A stretch of 64,000 nucleotides of DNA from Epilithonimonas mollis (lineage in GTDB: Bacteria; Bacteroidota; Bacteroidia; Flavobacteriales; Weeksellaceae): assembly GCF_900142325.1 (NCBI RefSeq), contig NZ_FRAM01000001.1, positions 434,001 through 498,000 of the forward strand. The letters are read 5' to 3'. Every line of letters begins with the position of its first letter. The stretch's first letter is position 1. The notes under the pieces were generated by a model. The model saw nothing but the letters and a program-made list of their open reading frames with translations. It was not told the origin of the DNA and did not search any database. Made by a program: the position numbers and the translations under genes. Below, in pieces: positions 59,345 to 64,000 of this stretch.

Positions 59345-60181
59345 ATGAGATTATTTAAAATTTTGACCATTACAGCTGTGGGACTTTCCCTTGCTTCTTG
59401 TGTCAGCAAAAAACAATTCGATGCACTTAATCTGAACTACAAACAATGTATAGAAGATGCGGGTGAAAGAATGCGCCAAATCCAAGATTTGAAAGGAGAA
59501 AACTCTTCTTTGAAAGGTCAAAACGACTTACTTGTGGGACAAAACAACGCTCTTAAATCCAGTTTGGACGCTTGTTTATCTAATGCAGGAAAAGGTTCTG
59601 CTAACATTGATAAATTGGTTGGGGAGATCAACGCTTCCAATGCTTACATCAAGCAATTGATTTCAGGAAAAAGCAAAAATGACAGTTTGAACTTGGCTTT
59701 ATCAAACAAGTTGAAACGTTCTCTTGATAACGTTGCAGACCAGGATGTAGATGTGAAAGTTCTGAAAGGTGTCGTATTGATCTCATTATCAGACAAGATG
59801 CTTTACCAAGTTGGAAAATATGACATCCAGCCAGCTGCAGCAGACGTTTTAGCGAAGGTTGCAAAAGTCATAAACGATTATGACACTTACAGCGTTTTGA
59901 TTGAAGGTAATACCGATAACACACCACTTAGTAGCGCTAACGCTCCAAGAGATAACTGGGACCTTTCCGCACTCAGAGCAACAGCAGTGGCGAAAGTTTT
60001 ACAAAATCAGTTTGGCGTGAATCCTAACAGAATTACCGCAGGTGGTAGAGGAGAATATAATCCTAAAACAACCAACGCTTCAGTTTCCGGACGTGGCGAA
60101 AACCGTAGAACGGAGATCATCATTATGCCTAAGCTGGATGAATTTATGAAGCTGATGGACATTGCGCCAGTTAAGAAATAA
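59345..60181 (+). CDS. OmpA-family lipoprotein, peptidoglycan-binding
   Basis: Lipoprotein of 278 residues. Lipobox LASC gives lipid Cys19; residues about 40-120 form a coiled-coil-like region rich in Gln, Asn and Lys; the C-terminal OmpA/MotB domain (about 145-265) has IEGNTDNTPLSS and GRGENRRTEIIIMP, which hold the peptidoglycan contacts. It likely tethers the outer membrane to the wall. A terminator follows at 60231-60260. Confidence 0.92.
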   Translation: MRLFKILTITAVGLSLASCVSKKQFDALNLNYKQCIEDAGERMRQIQDLKGENSSLKGQNDLLVGQNNALKSSLDACLSNAGKGSANIDKLVGEINASNAYIKQLISGKSKNDSLNLALSNKLKRSLDNVADQDVDVKVLKGVVLISLSDKMLYQVGKYDIQPAAADVLAKVAKVINDYDTYSVLIEGNTDNTPLSSANAPRDNWDLSALRATAVAKVLQNQFGVNPNRITAGGRGEYNPKTTNASVSGRGENRRTEIIIMPKLDEFMKLMDIAPVKK

Positions 60182-60230
60182 ATGATAAAAGATGAATGAT
60201 AATTGCTTTTCATTCAGAATTTAGAAAACT

Positions 60231-60260
60231 AAACCTTGTCAGAAATGGCGAGGTTTTTTT
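60231..60260 (+). terminator. Intrinsic terminator of the OmpA-like gene
   Basis: AAACCTTG (60231-60238) pairs with CGAGGTTT (60249-60256), one G-U pair, followed by a T-run. Confidence 0.75.
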
Positions 60261-60264
60261 ATTT

Positions 60265-60360
60265 GGGCAGCTTTATCCGCCTTCCACTCCCGCTATTTTT
60301 TGCCTTTGCTTTTCCAGCCATAAAAAATGAGCTCCGTTCAAGTCGGGCTGCAGATTAGAC
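60265..60360 (+). repeat. Dispersed intergenic palindromic repeat, copy C
   Basis: Starts GGGCAGCTTTATCCGCCTTC, has CCCGCTATTTTTTGCC and TAAAAAATGAGCTCCG as the two arms of a loose central hairpin, and ends AGTCGGGCTGCAGATTAGAC. End blocks are nearly identical to copy B and, reversed, to copy A. Confidence 0.75.
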
Positions 60361-60371
60361 ATCAATCAACA

Positions 60372-60401
60372 TTGGTCTAACTTAAACATTTAGTACCTTT
60401 G
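60372..60401 (+). promoter_or_regulatory. Strong promoter of the O-methyltransferase gene
   Basis: TTG at 60372-60374 and, after 19 nt, TACCTTTG at 60394-60401 (exact TAnnTTTG). The ATG is at 60422, so the leader is short. Confidence 0.6.
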
Positions 60402-60421
60402 CCAAAAACTCCAAACTCCCA

Positions 60422-61069
60422 ATGAGTTATTTTGAAGAATTAGACAAAGAAATGGACAGATACTTGGAAGAAACCGCTTCCGAAGAACCTGCCATTCTCA
60501 AAAAATTAAGAAAAGAAACGTATCAGAAAACGACCCAGCCGCATATGATTTCCGGCTATTTGCAAGGTCGTCTCTTAAGTATTTTGTCCCATATCGTCCA
60601 GCCAAAAAACGTTCTGGAAATCGGAACTTTTACAGGTTATGCGGCTTTGAGTATCGCTGAAGGTTTACCAAAAGACGGAAAAATATACACGATTGACAAG
60701 AACGAAGATTTAGCTTATATTCCGAAAAAATATTTTGCGGAAAGTGATTACAAAGACCAAATCGAATTCATCATCGGTGATGCAAAACAAGAAATCAAAA
60801 AATTAGATAAAGTCTGGGATCTGATCTTCATCGATGCCGACAAAGAAAGCTATTTGGAATATTTGAAACTCATCAAACCCAATCTACGTTCAGGAAGTAT
60901 CATTCTTATCGATAATGTTCTTTGGTATGGAAAAGTCCTTGAAAATAATCCGAAAGACAAGCAAACGGAACAAATCAAACTCGTGAATAAAATCATCTCC
61001 GATGATCCTGATTTCGAAAATCTAATCTTACCTTTGCGAGACGGATTAAATCTGATCAGAAAGAAATAA
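60422..61069 (+). CDS. SAM-dependent O-methyltransferase (class I, COMT-like)
   Basis: O-methyltransferase of 215 residues similar to caffeoyl-CoA/catechol types. SAM motif VLEIGTFTGYAALSIAEG is near residue 65, with an acidic IDADKESYLEYL metal/catalytic region, and LIDNVLWYGKV later. Members methylate catechol-like hydroxyls; the true substrate in this bacterium is unknown. It has its own promoter after repeat copy C. Confidence 0.92.
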   Translation: MSYFEELDKEMDRYLEETASEEPAILKKLRKETYQKTTQPHMISGYLQGRLLSILSHIVQPKNVLEIGTFTGYAALSIAEGLPKDGKIYTIDKNEDLAYIPKKYFAESDYKDQIEFIIGDAKQEIKKLDKVWDLIFIDADKESYLEYLKLIKPNLRSGSIILIDNVLWYGKVLENNPKDKQTEQIKLVNKIISDDPDFENLILPLRDGLNLIRKK

Positions 61070-61099
61070 TTCGTATTTTTAAATTCATAATTGATTGAA

Positions 61100-61816
61100 A
61101 TGACCAAAGGCATCTGCAATGTTTCCATCGCTCCGATGAGAGCGGACAGCTCAGACAAAAGTGAGATTGTATCCCAACTTCTTTACGGTGAATCTGCGGA
61201 TATCATCGAAGTGAAAGATAACTGGACCAAAATCATAACACATTACGATAATTATGAAGCGTGGATGGACACAAAACAAATCTCGCCTGTTACCGAGGAA
61301 TTCCTGAAGTCAAGAAAAATCAATCTTGTAAAAGAGGCTTTCCAGTCTGCGATGGCAGAAAACGGAAGAACATTGCTTTCCATCGGATCCGAAGTGACTT
61401 TTGAGACCACTTCTCCAACCAGAGGCGAAAATCTTAGCGAAAGCATCGTAAACTGTGCGAAAGAATTTTTAAACGTCCCTTATCTCTGGGGCGGTAAAAG
61501 CTTTTTCGGGATCGATTGCAGCGGTTTCACGCAAATTATTTATAAAATCCATGGCATCAAAATTCCGAGAGATACTTACCAGCAGGCGGAAATTGGGGAA
61601 GTATTAACCTTTATCGAAGAAGCAAAGCCTGGTGATCTTGCATTTTTTGAAAATCCGGAAGGCAGAATCCATCACGTTGGAATTATCCTGACTGATCAGA
61701 AAATCATCCATGCCCACGGAAAAGTAAGGATCGACAGCCTAGACTCCAGCGGAATCTTCAACAAGGATCAGAATAGACACACGCACAAATTGAGATTTAT
61801 ACGCTCTTACTTTTAA
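61100..61816 (+). CDS. NlpC/P60 peptidoglycan hydrolase with SH3-like domain
   Basis: Hydrolase of 238 residues from the ATG at 61100; a TTG 9 nt upstream is less likely. The N-terminal part (about 1-75) is SH3b-like, with DSSDKSEIVSQLLYGESADI and WTKIITHYDNYEAWMD, typical of the YkfC-type dipeptidyl-peptidase VI group. The NlpC/P60 domain has the catalytic Cys in FGIDCSGFTQ and His in IHHVGIIL. No signal peptide, so it may act on recycled muropeptides in the cytoplasm. It converges on dctA with 3 nt between stops. Confidence 0.9.
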   Translation: MTKGICNVSIAPMRADSSDKSEIVSQLLYGESADIIEVKDNWTKIITHYDNYEAWMDTKQISPVTEEFLKSRKINLVKEAFQSAMAENGRTLLSIGSEVTFETTSPTRGENLSESIVNCAKEFLNVPYLWGGKSFFGIDCSGFTQIIYKIHGIKIPRDTYQQAEIGEVLTFIEEAKPGDLAFFENPEGRIHHVGIILTDQKIIHAHGKVRIDSLDSSGIFNKDQNRHTHKLRFIRSYF

Positions 61817-61819
61817 GTT

Positions 61820-63100
61820 TTATCCATTCAGAACTTCTTGCAAACGTTCTTTATCCAATCGGTTTTCCCAGTTGGAAACGACAACCGTAGCGACAGCATT
61901 TCCAATGACATTGGTCAGTGCGCGACATTCTGACATGAATTTGTCAATTCCTAAAATCAAAGTCATCCCGGCAATGGGAACTTCCGGAACAACCGCCAAA
62001 GTCGCCGCCAATGTTATAAATCCAGCTCCTGAAACACCCGCTGCATCTTTCGAGCTAAGCATCGCCACCAAAAGCAAACCAAGCTGATGTTCCAGAGTCA
62101 AGTCAATGTTGCAGGCCTGAGCGATAAAAAGTGCTGCCAAAGTCATATAAATGTTGGTTCCGTCAAGGTTGAAAGAATAACCTGTAGGAACGACTAAACC
62201 GACAACACCTTTGTCACAGCCTGCGTTTTCCATTTTTTTCATCAGTCCGGGAAGTGCAGGCTCAGAAGAACTTGTTCCCAAAACCAATAAAATCTCGTCC
62301 TTAAGATATTTCAGAAATTTGAAAATACTGAATCCGTTATACGACGCCACACTTCCCAAAATCAAAATAACAAACAGCGCCGAAGTCACATAAAATGTTC
62401 CGACAAGCATTGCCAGATTTTTCAGAGATTCTACACCGTATTTTCCAATCGTGAAAGCCATTGCTCCGAAAGCACCGACGGGAGCTAGTTTCATCAGAAT
62501 TTCTACAATCTTAAAAATCGGAATCGTCAAAGTCTGGAGAAAATCCTGAATTGGCTGACTTTTATCGGATGTGATGGCCAAAGCAACTCCGAACAGAATA
62601 GCTACCAATAAAACCTGCAGAATATTATCACCCGTCAAAGGACTGAAAAGCGTTTCCGGAATGATGTTGAAAATAAAACTGACCATCGAATTGTCATGGG
62701 CGGCTTTGACATATTTCTCGATTTCTGCGCCGTTGAGAGTATTCGGGTCTATATTGAGACCTTTTCCCGGCTGAACAAGATGACTGACTATCATCCCGAT
62801 GATCAATGCTAAAGTAGAAAATGTAAAGAAATAAATAAAAGCTTTCCCTGCAACTCTCCCAACTTTTTTGAGGTCGCTCATTGCGGCAATTCCGGTAGAA
62901 ACGGTCAGGAAAATCACTGGCGCAATGATCATTTTCACCAGTCTGATAAATCCATCACCTAAAGGTTTCATTTTCTCGCCCAACTCAGGATAGAAATATC
63001 CGAGGGAAACACCGAAGACGATTGCGATTAATACCTGAATATAAAGATGCTTATAGAGTTTTTTAGATTTTATTGGGTTTTGTTCAATGTCGAGATTCAT
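61820..63100 (-). CDS. dctA: C4-dicarboxylate:cation symporter, DctA-like
   Basis: DAACS-family (SLC1-like) symporter of 426 residues for succinate, fumarate, malate or acidic amino acids. Multiple hydrophobic helices; the serine-rich re-entrant loop [16 protein letters not shown], the [20 protein letters not shown] motif and [17 protein letters not shown] are conserved binding-site elements. The length and SFNLDGT motif favour DctA over GltP. Stands alone, with no visible dctB/R. Confidence 0.92.
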   Translation of the reverse strand: MNLDIEQNPIKSKKLYKHLYIQVLIAIVFGVSLGYFYPELGEKMKPLGDGFIRLVKMIIAPVIFLTVSTGIAAMSDLKKVGRVAGKAFIYFFTFSTLALIIGMIVSHLVQPGKGLNIDPNTLNGAEIEKYVKAAHDNSMVSFIFNIIPETLFSPLTGDNILQVLLVAILFGVALAITSDKSQPIQDFLQTLTIPIFKIVEILMKLAPVGAFGAMAFTIGKYGVESLKNLAMLVGTFYVTSALFVILILGSVASYNGFSIFKFLKYLKDEILLVLGTSSSEPALPGLMKKMENAGCDKGVVGLVVPTGYSFNLDGTNIYMTLAALFIAQACNIDLTLEHQLGLLLVAMLSSKDAAGVSGAGFITLAATLAVVPEVPIAGMTLILGIDKFMSECRALTNVIGNAVATVVVSNWENRLDKERLQEVLNG

Positions 63101-63139
63101 AAGAATGGCTTGTCTTACAAATTTAGAATTGTTTATGAA

Positions 63140-63580
63140 TTATATCATGTTGTTCTTTATTTTTTCTGCGATTATTTCGCAAGATTCATCCAGCATTTTA
63201 TAAACTTTATCAAAACCGTCGATTCCTCCAAAATAAGGGTCAGGAACTTCGAGTTCGTTATCGAGAATCAATCTGATTTTATGTTTCTGAGAATCATCCG
63301 CCATTTTCAGAAGATCTTTATAATTATTTTTATCCATACAGAAAATCAGATCAAATTCATCAAAATCTGATTTCTTGATTGGTCTTGATTTCTGCATCGA
63401 GATGTCGATTCCGTTTTTGAAAGCAGTTTTTACCGAACGTTCGTCCGGGCCATTTCCTTCGTGGTAATTTATAGTTCCTGCGCTGTCGATGAAATAACTG
63501 TCATCAAGCTTAGATTTCAAAATTCCTTCAGCCAAAGGACTTCTGCAAATATTTCCGAGACAAACCATTAGTATTTTCAT
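63140..63580 (-). CDS. Low-molecular-weight protein tyrosine phosphatase
   Basis: Phosphatase of 146 residues. The P-loop VCLGNICRSPLAEG near residues 6-19 (C-x5-R) holds the nucleophilic Cys and phosphate-binding Arg, and the general acid Asp is in EVPDPYFGG. Normal length for the family. It is next to dnaA, an arrangement I recall as common in Chryseobacterium-type genomes. The protein substrate is unknown; exopolysaccharide tyrosine kinases are typical partners. Confidence 0.92.
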   Translation of the reverse strand: MKILMVCLGNICRSPLAEGILKSKLDDSYFIDSAGTINYHEGNGPDERSVKTAFKNGIDISMQKSRPIKKSDFDEFDLIFCMDKNNYKDLLKMADDSQKHKIRLILDNELEVPDPYFGGIDGFDKVYKMLDESCEIIAEKIKNNMI

Positions 63581-63620
63581 AATTTCAAAAATTGTAAAGT
63601 GTAATAACTTTAAATTTATT

Positions 63621-63652
63621 AAAAAAAAAAGGATTTAAAAAAATTTAAATCC
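63621..63652 (-). terminator. Intrinsic terminator of dnaA
   Basis: On the minus strand GGATTTAAA-TTTT-TTTAAATCC is a perfect 9-bp stem, followed by ten T. It lies just past the dnaA stop. Confidence 0.9.
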
Positions 63653-63660
63653 CTGTATTG

Positions 63661-64000
63661 TTATTGAGCAATCTTATCTTTCAGATCCTTGATGTATTTC
63701 TTCAATTCCTTATCGATTTTGGACACATCCCGGATCGTGTCACAGGCGTACATTACTGTTGAATGGTCTTTCCCGCCCATTTCTTCACCGATTTTCGTAA
63801 ACGTAGCATTTGTATATTCTTTTGCGAAATACATTGCTAATTGTCTTGGCAAAGCGATTTCTCTTTTTCGGGTTTTAGACAGCAATTGCTCTCTTTGAAT
63901 CCCGAAATAATCGCATACAACTTCCTGAATGTAAGGAATATTGATGGTTTTCTTCTGAGTTGTCGCTAACTTATTGATTGTATCTTTTAAAAGATCCAGG
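63661..64000 (-). CDS. dnaA: Replication initiator DnaA, C-terminal part, cut by window edge
   Basis: The last 112 codons of dnaA; the frame stays open to base 64000 and the start lies outside. The visible region is the DNA-binding domain IV, with EVVCDYFGIQ near the start, RKREIALPRQLAMYFAKEYT in the middle, and the signature GGKDHSTVMYACDTI that contacts DnaA boxes. A TTG inside (63885) could be mistaken for a start, but coding similarity continues well upstream of it. Identity is certain. Confidence 0.97.
   Translation of the reverse strand, partial: LDLLKDTINKLATTQKKTINIPYIQEVVCDYFGIQREQLLSKTRKREIALPRQLAMYFAKEYTNATFTKIGEEMGGKDHSTVMYACDTIRDVSKIDKELKKYIKDLKDKIAQ

Noticed and set aside
61817-61819. 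Terminator between the NlpC/P60 and dctA genes
   Set aside because: Only 3 nt separate the stops and no stem with a T-run is visible on either strand.

Overview
The window comes from an AT-rich member of the Bacteroidota, most likely a Chryseobacterium-like flavobacterium (Weeksellaceae). The evidence is a SusC/SusD pair, type IX secretion (T9SS) C-terminal sorting domains, -7 boxes of the TAnnTTTG type, genes without clear Shine-Dalgarno sequences, and several short palindromic intergenic repeats of a kind I associate with this group. The genus is an inference from gene content.

Region 1 (1-15906, all minus strand) is a pectin polysaccharide utilisation locus. It reads susC, susD, secreted pectate lyase (PL1), pectin methylesterase (CE8), DUF4861 protein, GH105 unsaturated uronyl hydrolase, rhamnogalacturonan acetylesterase-like SGNH hydrolase, GH28 polygalacturonase, alpha/beta-hydrolase esterase, and a second CE8 cut by the left edge. 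Region 2 (15907-16693) is a divergent control region with two strong LacI-operator-like palindromes, one just upstream of each operon. Region 3 (16694-27024, plus strand) is a complete intracellular hexuronate operon: kduI, kduD, uxaC, kdgF-like cupin, kdgK, kdgA, an ExuT-like transporter, uxaB and uxaA. Together regions 1-3 take pectin outside the cell to pyruvate and glyceraldehyde-3-phosphate. Unsaturated ends go through KdgF/KduI/KduD and saturated galacturonate through UxaC/UxaB/UxaA; both routes meet at KDG, KdgK and KdgA.

Region 4 (27258-37494) is a DNA-repair and stress island. It holds Ku with a LigD whose phosphoesterase part is separated from its ligase-polymerase part by a frame change at a run of ten A; two general-stress genes (GS39-like SDR and GS26-like flavin protein); and the ligase-associated set of MBL exonuclease, ATP-dependent ligase and Lhr-like helicase. 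Region 5 (37558-50843) carries housekeeping genes (lpdA, a YggS-family gene, dapD, tRNA-Ala, era), a four-gene glycan cluster (GT-C, GT2, deacetylase, GT4), and a lysine-degradation pair (lysine 6-aminotransferase and an ALDH7-like dehydrogenase). Region 6 (51017-64000) has a T9SS cargo protein, nrnA, a DUF1304/hydrolase pair, a lone exbD, dsbD, tilS, an OmpA-like lipoprotein, an O-methyltransferase, an NlpC/P60 hydrolase, dctA, a low-molecular-weight tyrosine phosphatase and the 3' end of dnaA at the right edge.

The most unusual signals are the poly(A) frame break inside ligD, a dispersed intergenic repeat family with four copies here, a 78-bp near-perfect palindrome between dsbD and tilS, a 22-bp degenerate tandem repeat beside ligD, and the paired operators of the pectin regulon. 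No CRISPR array, rRNA, prophage or intact insertion sequence was seen.
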